Below the pieces are notes generated by a model. It was not told the DNA's origin. It worked only from the letters and a program-made list of their open reading frames with translations, and did not search any database. From Rehmannia glutinosa (taxonomy: Eukaryota; Streptophyta; Magnoliopsida; Lamiales; Orobanchaceae), in the NCBI GenBank assembly GCA_016081115.2, contig JABTTQ020001489.1, forward strand, positions 240,150-304,149: DNA of 64,000 bases, in the 5' to 3' direction. Below, in pieces: positions 23,580 through 35,314 of this stretch (position 1 is the first letter of the stretch; each line of letters starts with the position of its first letter). A program made the position numbers and the translations under genes.

Positions 23580-25129
23580 TGTAGGTCCCAAGGGGTGTAA
23601 GTGTAAGGTTTAGAAGGGGGTTGAATAAACCTTACCAACTTTTCGATTTAGTCCTTTTAAATCTACTGAGTTAATTCTACACAGTTTGTGTCCTTGATGG
23701 ACGGTCGAATTAGTCACTCGTAGAGTTAATCTCTCAACAGACTCGGTGAGGTGACATTGATGGAGTAACTCATTTGTTGGCTACAATTTAACTCATTTGT
23801 GGTTTTATTTTTATTGGAAGACTTAACACCCTTAAGTTTGATTAAGCAAGATATTAGAGCTTGATTTAGTACTTGTAAATTATCAAATGGATAGCAAATT
23901 TATCGTGAGATATAAGCGAGTTAAAAGTGCGAGAATTTAAATTGAAATGTAAATGACACAAGTAAAGTTTTTATAGAGGTTCGAAGATGGGGTAATTCTT
24001 CTACTCCTCTCTTCTCCAACTCTGGAGGAATCCACTAAGTAATGATCGAGTTTACAAAGTGGTAACAGTCCCGGATACAAGTCTTGATCACAGTAGGCCG
24101 ACTTGATCCTTAGGGACTCGATCTGAGACGCCTTGATCACTCGGTGGCTTCTCGTGCGACTAGAAACTTCTTCACGAGGCATTTTGCCTTGCTACTCTGA
24201 CTCACTTGCTCAAGCTCTTTGGATTTGATCACGAAGCCCTCCAAAAGCTTAAGACTTGGTTCAACCTTGAACCTTTCTACAATCCTTCCTGGAATGTAGA
24301 CCCCTTGTTTTCGTATTTTCCTCTTCAACCGATTGAAGTTCTCTTTCCTTCACGGTGAGTGTTGGATTGATGTACTTCGTAATGTAGGCTTGAGGATTGA
24401 GATTGTTTGAGTTTTTCTAATGTGCTTGTATATCTCACGTGTGTGTCATTCATGCATCTTTTTCTTCAAACAAACTCCTCGGCCTTTTATAGTGAACTTT
24501 CAAAAATTTGCCCGTTGAAGAGATAGGCTTATTTTTGAAAGTCACTTTGCGATCGTTGGCTTGCGAGTTCTTGGAATTCTTTGTTTCCTCGTATGAATTG
24601 TTGTTTCACCTTTTGAGTTCGACACGGTGTAGTGCTTCCCATTGGTTCATTCATTTTGCACGCTTCCTCGGGGTGAGCACTCCAAGAAAGGTGGTATGGA
24701 GATATTACTTGTTTAAGTAAATCTCTTGATTTAAATGCAATGGTTCTTTTACTGATTATCTCGACTTGATTGCATTTCCTTGCTTTCCCAGGTGACTTTA
24801 GAGTCGACTTCCAATCATTGGATGACTCTTTGTCACTTCAACTTGAGACTTGGCTTTTCTTGATTTGACTTGTGATGCTCCACTGTTTGCATCTCATTGC
24901 TTCTTGATAGAGTTCCGTCTACTCTTCTTTGCCATACTCGGTTGTCTCACAGCAGAGTCTTCCTTCCAGTCTTGATTGTCTTCTTGCATGTTAGGGCGTA
25001 GGTTGTCTTGACTCAGCTTGGCCAGCTCTATTCATTACAATGCATTTTACAACAAGAATTGGGGTGCCAACTTTCTATTCTAAGTTTTACATGGCATTCA
25101 TCAAAATCTAAACAATAAAATTCCTAACA
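23580..25129 (-). repeat. 5' LTR of element B
   Basis: TGTAGGTCCC to TTCCTAACA on the plus strand, 1,550 bp, almost the same as 11,081-12,628. TATA complement at 24,483-24,491. Small differences from its mate are mostly at CAG/CTG words. Confidence 0.93.
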
Positions 25130-25134
25130 GGGAG
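25130..25134. repeat. Target-site duplication of element B, right copy
   Basis: GGGAG directly after the 5' LTR of B; matches 11,076-11,080. Confidence 0.93.
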
Positions 25135-26748
25135 GTTGAGACTTCCCTAGGTAAAAATCAAGGAGATAAGAGCATTCCTCAAACCATAATTGCTGATTCA
25201 GAGGAGGAAATCAGTGCTCTTCATGACTCCCAGGATGATCCTGATACAACCTTCCTAGGATCCGCAGATGAAGTTGAGTCTACCCCAACTGCACATCAAA
25301 AAGACTCAACTAGGGATGTTCTTCCTAGTACGAGTAAGCCAGACTTCAAGGCTGCTCGACAATGTTCAATTTTGATGATGAGCCAATCCTTCAAGACTCA
25401 TCATCTTCCGATGACGCTGATGGTGCAACTGAGGAACAACAAATTCATTTAGCAGAATCCACTGAGGCCGAAGAAGTTGTTAAGATAGCGGAGGCTCAGT
25501 CAGCTAGCCAAACCACTCACCAAGGCCCAGCTGAAACCGAGTCGTCTGCGCAGGCTCCCAAAGCTACAGCAGACTCCACTCAACCGGGCACATCACAGGC
25601 ATGAGTAACGGTGGAATCTATACCATATGTCTGTGATGATGCATTTGAAGAAACTTTCCGTTTCTCTATTGAGCTGCCTGAACTTGATGAAGAAACAGCT
25701 CCAGAGCAGCGACGCTTCAACGTCTGACCTGACCCAGTTATTCCCATAGATACCATCGTCCCAACAGACTTTGATTTTGATGCTGCTTGGCCGCCAGCTG
25801 AGACCGAGGTGACAGCTGAGGTACGAGATGTCTTCAAGACAATCTTTGCAGAGATTAAGAAGATAGAACGGCACCAGGCCACATTGGATATGCGACTAGA
25901 CAATAGGGATGCTAATCTTACGGCTGATCTGCATAGAATAGTGATTAGAATCAGGGAATGGTGTCAACAGCAGCGTACAATGAGACTAGAACAAGTCAGA
26001 TATTTCAAGGCATTGTACAACAAAATGTTGATCTGGAGCGCTGATAATGCTGACATGAAAAGGAGGATGCAAGAAAATATTGACAGAATGCATGCCTTCC
26101 ACAACACTGAAATGGAACTGCTGCGAGAATTTCACAAGAAAGAACTTCTGCGCGTAGAGGAAAATATGAATAACAAATTCAGCCTTCTCATGGCTGAAAT
26201 GAAGCTGGTGGCAGCCAAATCCAAAGCCACCCGCTCAGAATTTCGTACAGCATACTCCGCAGTAGACTCCAAGCAAAACTCAGCTATTAGCCGCCTAGAT
26301 TTCATGTTTGCTGGCATGTTCCCAGGGGTTCCTCTCTCCTTTGATGATGCCAAAAAGGGGAAAGAGGAATACCTGAAGATGTTGAAAGAGGAAGAGGTTT
26401 CAGACCTAGACCTCTACCCAAAAACATTGAATACATAGATCCAGGGAAGAAAGGAGGGATCATTGGGCTGGATATGATGCCATAGCAAATCTGGAAGTGG
26501 AGAGGAAAAATGCTGAGTATGTTAAGAGAATCGAAGAAGAAAATAGAAGACAAACTCAGCTGTGGGAAGAAAGGCAAGAAAGAAAGAGAAGAGACGATGC
26601 TGCAAAGAGAGCATACGAGAAAAAAAGGCAGTTGAAGATGAAAAGAAGAGAAAGAGAGCAGAGGACGACAGAGCTGAAGAAGAAAGAAGAAGGCAGCGAA
26701 GGCGATGAAGTGTTGTTGTCCACCCCTTCATGTATTTTATTGTTGTAA
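25130..26748 (+). pseudogene. Third ORF of element A, second part (C-terminal)
   Basis: It continues the frame interrupted at 11,080: VETSLG, then an acidic Ser/Asp-rich part (25,362-25,604), then a long helical, Arg/Glu/Leu-rich region (25,809-26,438) predicted by eye to be coiled coil, then the RKNAEYVKRIEEENRRQ tail (26,497-26,748). Stops or shifts lie near 25,355, 25,604, 25,727 and 26,438. Compared with C2 about 0.5 kb is missing at 26,383-26,395, which removes the GGIP module and half of the RGG box. A PPT-like AAAAAGGGG at 26,352 lies inside the coding region. Confidence 0.75.
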
Positions 26749-26984
26749 TAACATCTGTATGTAAGTCTTCTGTACGATGAATATAAATTGTGTAATCTCT
26801 ATATTTGCGTAGATATAGTCTGCTATGTTTGCTATGATACACATTGTAAATAGCTTTGTAAAGAACAAGAATGATATGATCAATAAAAAGATTGATTCTA
26901 CGCATACATTCTCTGTTTCTACATTGTCTGTATGTATCTTTGCTATTTACATTTTGTTTGTATGTTTTAAGTTTTGGCATAATC

Positions 26985-26997
26985 AAAAAGGGGAAAA
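26985..26997 (+). other. Polypurine tract of element A
   Basis: AAAAAGGGGAAAA directly before the 3' LTR TGTTGGG; the expected primer for plus-strand synthesis. Confidence 0.85.
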
Positions 26998-26998
26998 T

Positions 26999-28555
26999 TG
27001 TTGGGAAATTTATTGTTTAGATTTTGATGAATGCCATTTAAAACTTAGACTAGAAAGTTGGCACCCCATTTTCCTTGTAATTTGCATTGTAATAGATAGG
27101 GTTGTATGAGGTGAGTCAAGTCGGCTATGCCTGGATATACAAGAAGTCAACTAAAGACTAAAATGAAGACTCATTTGTGAAACAATTGAGTATGGCAGGA
27201 GGAGAAGTCGAGAACTCGATGAAGGAGTATCGGTGGGATACGGTGTGTGAAGTGTCATCAAGTCAACTCAAGAAGCAAGTCTCAAGTTGAAGTGACAGAT
27301 GAGTCATCCATTGATTGGAAGCTAACTCGAAGTCACCTGGGGAAGTTAGAGAACGCAGTCAAGTCAAGACTCATCGAAAAGAATCCGTTGTACGTAAGTC
27401 AAGAATATTACCTAAACAAGTAATACTTCCATCTTGCCATGCCTTAAAGTGCTCGATCCCGAAGCGTGCAAAAGAAATAAACCAATGAAAGCATGCACCT
27501 CTGTCGGACTACGGTTTTGAACATTCATTTAATACGAGGAAATGTCAACATCAAGGATCGCAACAAGACAAGCCAACAAACACAACTTTTGAAAATCACC
27601 TATCTCTTCAACGGGCAGATTTTTGAAAGTTCAATATAAAAGTCTGATGAATCACTTTGAGAAAAGGTTAACCTTGAATACCCGAACCACAAACTATCAA
27701 GCAATCATTTGAATCAGAATCTGCAATATATTCTCAAGTTATTCAAGCAAAATCCTCAAGCCTAAACTTCAAGAAATCAATCCAACACCAAGCTGTGAAG
27801 GAAAGACAACTTCAAATTAAGAGGAAACTTTTGAAGAATCAAAAGGGGTCAACATTCCAAGGAGGATTGTAGAAAGGTTCAAGGTCGAACCAGTCTCAAG
27901 TCATTGGAGGGCTTCATGATCAAATCCAAGAAGCTTGAGAAAATGAGTCAAAGTAGCAAGGCAGCCGCCCTGTGAAGAAGCCGAGTCGTACGAGAAGCTA
28001 GTTTGTGTGACCAAGGCATCTCAGATCGAGTCCCAAAGGATCAAGTCAGTTGTGTGATCAAGACTTGTATCTGGACTGATAACCACTTTGTACTCTGATC
28101 AATACTTAGTGGATTCCTCCAGGAGTTGGAGAACAGAGGAGTAGAAGAATTACCCCATCTTCGAACCTCTATAAAAATTATTGTGTCATTTACATTTCAG
28201 CATTTTTATTTCTGCATATTATTTTATATCTGCTGATAATTTGCTATCCAACTGATAATTTACAAAGTGCTAAAACCAAGTGTTAGAACAAACTTAAACC
28301 AAATTCAAGGGTGTTAAGTCTTCCGCTGAAAATCTCATCACAGCCAAGTGAAGGTTTAGACTAACCAACTGAGTTATTCTATCAACATCTCAATCGAGTC
28401 CGTTGAGTGGCTAACTCTGCTGGTTAACTAACTTAGATGTCCCTCAAGGACATAGTTGTTTAACTCTGTTATTTTAAAAGGACTAAAATTGAAAAGTTGG
28501 TTAGGTTTATTCAACCCCCCCTTCTAAACCTTACTCACACCCCTTGGGACCTACA
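26999..28555 (+). repeat. 3' LTR of element A
   Basis: TGTTGGGAAATTTATT to TTGGGACCTACA, 1,557 bp. TATA box TATAAAAG at 27,635-27,642. Followed by the AGGGG duplication. Some stretches (27,170-27,260, 27,440-27,520, 27,960-28,030) lack CAG/CTG words present in the 5' LTR. Confidence 0.93.
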
Positions 28556-28560
28556 AGGGG
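28556..28560. repeat. Target-site duplication of element A, right copy
   Basis: AGGGG after the 3' LTR; matches 867-871. Confidence 0.85.
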
Positions 28561-29360
28561 GAATGTTCGAAAGATCTTACGTTAATAATAGCTGAAACCC
28601 CTCAGCAGGGTCAAATTACTGCCTCCATCTTGAGCAAACTCCCCATAACCCTACCCATTGGGCACTTTGATGTGCCAATGTCGGAGAAAAGAAGAATTAT
28701 CGAAGCATGGATTGAGGAGTTCGACAAAAAGACGGATGCTCGCATCGAAGAAGTGATGAAACAGTATGGTGGCATTCCAGCAGGGAAAGACCAAGATGTT
28801 GCACCTTACAATGGATCCGAGCCTAGATCAGTTGAAGAATTCAAAACGCTCGAATCCGAAGGCTATTTTCAGGGAATATTACTAGCCCAAGCCTGGGATT
28901 TGAACTAGGAGAAGGGTCTTGCGTTGTGCGAAGAAGCAGAAAAACAACAGACTACCAACAACCACTCAGTTGGTAAGCAGAAGACTCCTATACAGTATAA
29001 ACCCAGAGGAGGAGGAAGAAGTGGTGGTGGAAGAGGTTTTCGACCTCGACCACAACCCAAAAATATTGAATATGTAGATCCCGGAAAGAAGGGGAGGATC
29101 TACTGGGCTGGATAAGATAAAGTGGCAAATCTGGAAGTGGCAAGAAAGAATGCCGAGGCAGTAAGAAGACAGGGAGAGGAGAACAGGAGGTAAACAGAGC
29201 AATAGCTCGAGAGGAAGCGAAGGGATGAAGCTTCCAAACGAGCCTATGAAAAGAAGAAGAAAGCTAAAGAAGAAGAAAGAAAAAGGAAGAGAGCTGATGA
29301 CTTCGACAGAGCTGAAGAAGAAAGAAGGAGGCAGCGAAGGCGCTGAAGTGTTGTTGTGAA
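28561..29360 (+). pseudogene. C-terminal third-ORF fragment of copy C1
   Basis: Nearly the same as 41,298-42,050 of C2. It encodes the module 'LPITLPIGHFDVPMSEKRR' to 'MKQYGGIPAGKD' (28,630-28,908), then an RGG box (RGGGRSGGGRGFRPRPQP, about 29,008-29,061), 'NIEYVDPGKKGRIYWAG' and the Arg/Glu/Lys-rich tail. An in-frame TAG interrupts at about 28,906, where the tryptophan codon TGG of the other copies is expected. The upstream part of C1 is absent because the copy is cut at 857/858. Confidence 0.8.
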
Positions 29361-29647
29361 CCCTTCATGTATATTACTTATGTAAATACATTTTTGTAAG
29401 TCATATGTAATACTTAGTGATTTTCCCTGTAATTTTTCACTTTGTATTTACTCTTGTATCTTAGCATAGATATGTGTTTTGTTTTGACAAGAATGTTATG
29501 ATACTTTTTGTAAACAGCTATGTAAAGGACAAGAATGCTATGATCAATAAAACGATTTGTTTAAGCATACATTCTTTGTTACTGCATTGTCTGTATGTAT
29601 CTTTACTGTTTACATTTTGTTGAATGTTCTTAAGTTTTGGCATCATC

Positions 29648-29660
29648 AAAAAGGGGGAAA
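29648..29660 (+). other. Polypurine tract of copy C1
   Basis: AAAAAGGGGGAAA one base before the LTR at 29,662. It shows that this LTR is the 3' LTR of an upstream copy. Confidence 0.85.
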
Positions 29661-29661
29661 T

Positions 29662-31188
29662 TGTTGGGAAATTTATTTTATAGATTTTGATGAATTTCAT
29701 GTAAAACTTAAACTAGAAAGTTGGTACCCCATTTTCCTTGTAATTTGCATTATAATAGATAGGGCTGGAAAAGCTGAGTCAAGTCAGCTACGCCTGGAAA
29801 TACAAGAAGTCAACTGAAGATTGAAGTGAAGACTCCATGCATGAGACAGTGAGTATGGCTAAGAAGGGAAGTCTATAACTCGACTGAAGATGTATCAGCT
29901 GTGAATCAGATCTGGGAAGAGTCAGTCAAGTCAACTCAAGAAGCCAAGTCTCAAGCTGATGTGACAGATGAGTCATCTAAGGATTGAAAGCTAACTCAAG
30001 TCACCTGGGGAATAAAAAACTGCAGTCAAGTCAAGACAACTGAATGAGATCCGTTGATGAAAGTTAAGAATGTCAGAATGGTAACATGTTAAAGTTGTCA
30101 AAGATAAAGTGTTAGTTCCAGTTGTGTGCAAAAGGAACAAACTAATGGGAAGCACTGCACCAAGTGTCAGAAACGTTGCAATGTTGCAAGACATTAAATA
30201 CGAAGAAATGTCAACATCAAGGACTGCAACAAGACAAGCCAACAAACACAAGTAACTTTTGAAATCAGCCTATCTCTTCAACGGGCAAAATTTCAAAAGT
30301 TCACTATAAAAGGCTGAGGAAATTCATTGAGAAAAAGTAACCTAAACCACGAACAACCAATCAATATTCAAGCTATTAACCTGAAATATTCTCAAGTATA
30401 TTCAAGCTAATCGTCAAGCCTGAAACTTGAAGGAAATCGATCCAACACAAGCTGTGAAGGAAAGACAACTTCAAATCTGTTGAAGAGGAAATTTTTGAAG
30501 AATCAAAAGGGGTCTACATTCCAAGGAGGATTGTAGAAAGGTTCAAGGTCGAACCAGTATCAAGTTATTGGAGGGCTTCGTGATCAAATCCAAGAGCTTG
30601 AGAAAGTGAGCTGAAGTAGCAAGGCAACTGCCCTGTGAAGAAGCTGAGTCGGAAGAGAAGCCAGCTGTGTGACCAAGGCTGTCTCTAGACTGTTGACCAC
30701 TTTGTAAACAAATCTATTACATAGTGGATTCCTCCAGGAGTTGGAAAAGATAGGATTAGAAGAATTACCCCATCTTCGAACCTCTATAAAAATCAACTGT
30801 GTCATTTATTTTTCAGCACATTTACATTTCTGCATACTTACATCATATCTGCTGATAAACTCATATTTGTTATCCAACTGATTAATAACCAAGTGCTAAA
30901 ATCAAGTGTTAAAACAAGCTTAAAACAATTCAAAGGGTGTTAAGTTTTCCGCTGATAAAACCAACACAACCAAGTTAAAGTTCAGGTTAAACAGCTGAGT
31001 TATTCTATCAACAGCTCTATCGAGTCTATTGAATGGCTAACTCTGCTGAATAACCAACTTAGCTATCCCTCAAGGACACTGCTGTTTGAGTTAACTCTGT
31101 AATAATATTAAAAGGACTAAAACCGAAAAGTTGGTAAGGTTTATTCAACCCCCATTCTAAACCTTACTCACACCGCTTGGGACCTACA
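29662..31188 (+). repeat. Shared LTR: 3' LTR of C1 and 5' LTR of C2
   Basis: TGTTGGGAAATTTATT to TTGGGACCTACA, 1,527 bp. TATAAAAGG at 30,305-30,313. It is preceded by a third-ORF end and PPT and followed by PBS and gag, so one LTR serves two internal regions. This is the LTR-internal-LTR-internal-LTR form produced by unequal recombination between LTRs. Confidence 0.92.
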
Positions 31189-31190
31189 AG

Positions 31191-31202
31191 TGGTATCAGA
31201 GC
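31191..31202 (+). other. Primer-binding site of C2 (initiator Met-tRNA)
   Basis: TGGTATCAGAGC, the canonical copia PBS, 2 bp after the LTR end. Confidence 0.95.
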
Positions 31203-31314
31203 GGTTGGTTCATTGAGCCTTCCGCACTGGTTACTGAACTAGATCTTTATCTTTTCAAAAAGGTTTTAAACACTTGCATTTTCAAAATCTTTCACTTTTA
31301 GCAAATTTATTATC

Positions 31315-33644
31315 ATGGAAGCAAATTTGACATGCATTCCTATGTTCACTGTAGAAGAATTTGATGATTGGAAAATTCGTATGCATTCTCATCTATTTGC
31401 TCTACACGATGAAATGTGGTTCGTAATAGAGGATGGGCCACTGCAAATATTGAAAGTGGACACGGTCAGAATAAGAGTAGCTGCTTGGTGAAGGAGAAGA
31501 AGTTGCAGAGGAAAGACCTGCCATGGTTGAAAAACCAAGGATTGAATGGACTAATGAGGATAAGGAGATACAACTTGGACAATGTGGCCAAGGACATACT
31601 TTACAAGACTTTGGACAAAGCAATGTTGAATAAAGTCAAATCCTGCAAAACAGCAAAAGAAATTTGGAATAAGCTAACTTTAATTTGTGGAGGATCAGAG
31701 CAAATTAAAGAAAATAAATTATATGTTGTTGTTCAAAATTTGAAAATTTTAAAATGTTTGCAGGAGAATCTATGGATCAGCTGGATGCAAGATTCACTGA
31801 AATCACAAATGAGCTTTCAGCTCTTGGGAAGGAATATACACAAAAGGAAATGTGTATGAAGATACTAAGAAGCCTTCCAACTGAATGGGAAATAAAGACT
31901 ATGGCTCTAAGAAATTCAATGGACCTCTAAAAAACATCCAACCATGAGCTATTCTCAGACCTCAAAGCCTATGAGTTTGAGCTGAGAAGAAAAGATCAAG
32001 AGGAGACAGCTGTACCCAAGGCAGCTGCACTGATAGTCAAGGATAGAAAGAGAGCTCAACCAAAGGAAGCCATAGACCAGGAGGAGATTGCCCTAATGGT
32101 TAAAAGATTTAACAAGTTCTTCAATAAGAACTATAAAAGAAACAAGGATGAAACCTCCAGGAGACATTCAGCTCCCTCTAAGTCAAAGGAAGACAGACCA
32201 CCTAAGACAGCTGAGCATCAAAGGGTAGAATATCAGAGAGTTGATAACCCAAGGACAGAAAGAGCTGATCAAAGAGCTGAGAACCTATGTTGGAACTGCA
32301 GACAACCAGGACATTTTGCAGTTGATTGTTCCTATCCACCAGTCAACAAATATAGGAATGAAGAAGAAAGAAAAGTCTTCAGAGAAATAAGACAGGAAAA
32401 GAAGAAAGCCATGTTGGCTGCTGAGACATCTAAGTCTAAAGAAGCAGCAAACTCAGAGAGTAGTGAAGCTGACTACTCAAGTGATTCTGAAGAAGAAGCC
32501 ATGATCTGTCTTATGGCTAAAGAACAAGATCAACGAGACCAAGAAGATGAGGTACACTCTAACTCATCTCATTCAGATTCAAGTGATAGTGATTGTGATA
32601 CACACACTTCATCACCCACTGATCTTTATGATTCATTAGGCAAAATGATGAAAGATTTTGAGCACATTAAATCCTTACACACACTTCTAAATGAGGAAAA
32701 CAGCTAGCTCAAAAGTCAAAACTCAAAGCTGACTAAGGAGCTGAGTACTCTATGTCACATAGCTGTTGAGAACACAGAGCTGAAGGCTGAGTATGCCAAA
32801 ATGATAGCAGAGATAGCTGCTATAGAAAAGAGGAAAAAGATCTCAAAAATGTGATTGCCTCATTTACAAAGGCATCCAAATCATTGGATGATCTTATCAT
32901 GAGTCAAAAAGAATGTGGAGATAAGACAGGCATAGGATTCAATTCCTTTGTGCACAGTCAAACTCCAAGAGTGATTTTGGAAAAAGGATTTTCAAGCAAT
33001 GAAGCATCCCAAAAACCCAAAACACCAAATATTGCACCCACATTCACTCCTAAGAACAATCACAAACAAACTGGCCTTGGATATAAAGGGAAAAGAAAAG
33101 CGCGATTGAATATCTTTGAAAGGACGGTGAGAAAAAATCCAGCCGAGTTCCTCAGCAAACTCCAAACAGAAAATACTCTGTGAAGAGTAAACAGAGTTAC
33201 CAAAAACCCAGAAGTTTAATCAGAAAAACACACATGTTGGGAATGGTAGAAACTATCCAAACCAAGCAGATTGGTACAATGTAAAATATCAGCAAAGACC
33301 AATGGAATACAAGCCTAAATGGAAAAGACCTAAACCTCAGCAAAGGTCATTCCAAAGGGATAAGAGCTATTAATTATCAGCATACATATTCACCCAGGCA
33401 CTACACTCAGAAATATTACAGCTATTCTAAGAAAGTAGTTGCTAAAACACACACACAGGCATACAGACAAAAGAGACAATTGTATGAACCGATAACCCCC
33501 AAGCAGTTTGCTAATGTGCACTATGATTATGGCACTGATAGATGGCAACCTCTTAGAGTCAAGTCCTTTGGCTATAAGTTGGTTGGATCATCTTATAGCA
33601 CTAACCCCTCAGGACCCAGTTAAGTATGGGTACCTAAAAACTAA
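31315..33644 (+). pseudogene. gag: gag of C2 (broken)
   Basis: ATG at 31,315 (MEANLTCIPMFTVEEFDDWK). It is interrupted by a shift near 31,490 and open again at about 31,560-31,770 (YNLDNVAKDILYKTL). A 203-codon open stretch at 32,096-32,707 holds a complete zinc knuckle CWNCRQPGHFAVDC (32,288-32,329), the acidic Ser/Asp run and ends at TAG 32,705, where other copies have CAG or CAA. The coiled coil and basic tail follow with breaks near 32,840, 33,183 and 33,370. It ends at VWVPKN and a TAA (33,642-33,644). The knuckle would bind element RNA during packaging. Confidence 0.88.
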
Positions 33645-33839
33645 TTTCCTTGATTGCAGGTTCAAGGAACAGCTGAGTGCCAAGGAACCTGGTACATGGA
33701 TAGTGGTTGTTCCAGACATATGACAGGGAACAAGAAAAACATGTCAAGATTCAAGGAGATTAGAGGTGCAAAAGTCATATTTGGAGGAAATGAAGCTCCA
33801 GGGGAAATCAAAGGCACATGATCTATCAAGAAGAATGGA

Positions 33840-35099
33840 TTGGAAATCACAGATGTTGCTTATGTTGAAGGCCTCAACTTCAACCTGTTAAGCATCAGTC
33901 AACTCTGTAACAATGGTTATAATGTTGGATTCAATATGGGAGCGTGCCAAATCAAAGATGCTGAATCAAATGAAATAGTTCTGCAAGGATCAAGAAAGAA
34001 GAATATGTATGTGGTAGGTTGGTCTACTGCCACACCAAGCACTTGTCTGTTAGCAAAGAGCACATCCGAATCAAGTTGGTTGTGGCACAAGAAGCTGAGT
34101 CATCTGAACTTCAAGACAATCAACAAGCATGCAAGGAGTCATCTTGTGGAAGGATTGCCAAACTCAGTATACAAGAAAGAAAGTGTATGTGATGCATGCC
34201 AGGTGGGAAAGCAAATAAAATCTCCATTCAAGGTTAAGCCAAGTCCTTCTTCAACAAGAATATTACATATGTTGCATATGGATCTATTTGGTCCAGTTGA
34301 ACCAGCCATCATAAGTGGAAAGAAATACAACTTAGTGGTGGTAGATGATTATTCAAGGTATACATGGACAATCTTCATGTGCAAAAAGAAGGAAACTTTG
34401 CAGAAGTTACCTCAGTTGATGAAAAGAGTTCAAAATGAAAAGAGCCAAACCATTATAAAGATAAGGTCTGACAGAGGAACTGAGTTTGTCAATGGGATAA
34501 TTACTCAGTATTGTGTTGAAAATGGTATTGCTCATGAGTTATCTGCAGCAAGAACTCCACATCAGAATGGAGTAACTGAAAGAAGGAACAGAACTCTCAA
34601 GGAAGCTGCTAGGACCATGTTAGCTGAAGTTGGATTGCCTAAGAGATTTTGGGCTGAAGCCATTAACACAACATGCTATACTCAAAATAGATGCATGATT
34701 AACAGGCAATTAACCAAGACTCCCTATGAAATTTGGACAGGGAGAAAGCCAAATTTTGGGTACTTCAGGATATTTGGATGTAAATGCTTCATCCACAACA
34801 ATGGCAAGGATAATTTGAAGGCTTTTGATGCTAAAGCTGATGAAGGTATCTTTTCGGGATACTTAGCTGAGAGCAAAGCCTATAGAGTGTTGAACAAGAG
34901 GACTATAGTCACAGAAGAGTCTATAAATGTGGTTTTTGATGAACCCAATGTGAATGGAGAAGACATTGAAGAGTTAGCTGACAAGATGAATCAGCCAACT
35001 AAGCAGAAGAGTCCTTATGTTGAAGCTGAAATAAGAGCAATCAACACAGAAGAAGATGAGAGAGCTGAATCTCAAAGGCAATTTGGAAAGTCTGACTAA
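33840..35099 (+). pseudogene. Pre-integrase finger and integrase of C2, longest open frame in the window
   Basis: The stretch is 419 codons. Residues 1-75 complete the protease C-terminal side (GLNFNLLSISQLC). The finger HKKLSH...CDAC is at about residues 83-122. The DDE core has D148 in MDLFGP, D211 in SDRGTEF and E247 in TERRN, with DD35E spacing. After it come RFWAEAIN, 'YEIWTGRKPN' and 'FGCKCFIHNN', as in plant copia integrases, and the acidic linker toward RT. The frame is lost at 35,097. All catalytic residues are present. The enzyme would insert element cDNA in the nucleus. Confidence 0.92.
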
Positions 35100-35314
35100 A
35101 TGAAGATGAAAGAGCTGGTCAAGACAACTTAGCTGCGAGATGGCTGAATCCAGCTGACTTGCTCCAACCTGATGTGAGATGGCTGAGAGACCACCCACCA
35201 GAGTTAGTTATTGGAGATGTAAGAGAAGGCATAAGAACCAGATTCAGAGCACAACATGAAGCAATGTTTACTTGATTTATTTCCCAAATAGAGCCAAAAG
35301 ATGTGTGACAAGCA

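Larger units (their letters stand above)
11081..25129 (-). mobile_element. Element B: Sirevirus-type copia retrotransposon inside element A
   Basis: A complete 14,049-bp minus-strand element with both LTRs (1,548 and 1,550 bp), PPT, third ORF, pol, gag and PBS in order, flanked by GGGAG on both sides. The two LTRs are nearly the same, so it is the youngest insertion here. Despite that, its reading frames are the most broken in the window, with changes clustered at CAG/CTG words. This contradiction suggests sequence error rather than age. Confidence 0.93.
872..28555 (+). mobile_element. Element A: Sirevirus-type copia retrotransposon, interrupted by element B
   Basis: The element runs LTR-PBS-gag-pol-third ORF-PPT-LTR on the plus strand, with TG...CA ends and a matching 5-bp duplication AGGGG on both sides. 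Without the 14,049-bp element B and its extra duplicated 5 bp it is about 13.6 kb, large for copia but normal for Sireviruses. It is inserted into the third ORF of another member of the same family (C1). Coding regions carry stops and frameshifts, so it is not autonomous as written; part of the damage is at CAG/CTG sites and may be sequence error. Confidence 0.92.

Noticed and set aside
11081..25129. RIP-like or deamination-driven inactivation of element B
   Set aside because: Changes go CAG to CGG or lose bases; deamination would give TAG/CTA, and the LTRs are too alike for long decay.
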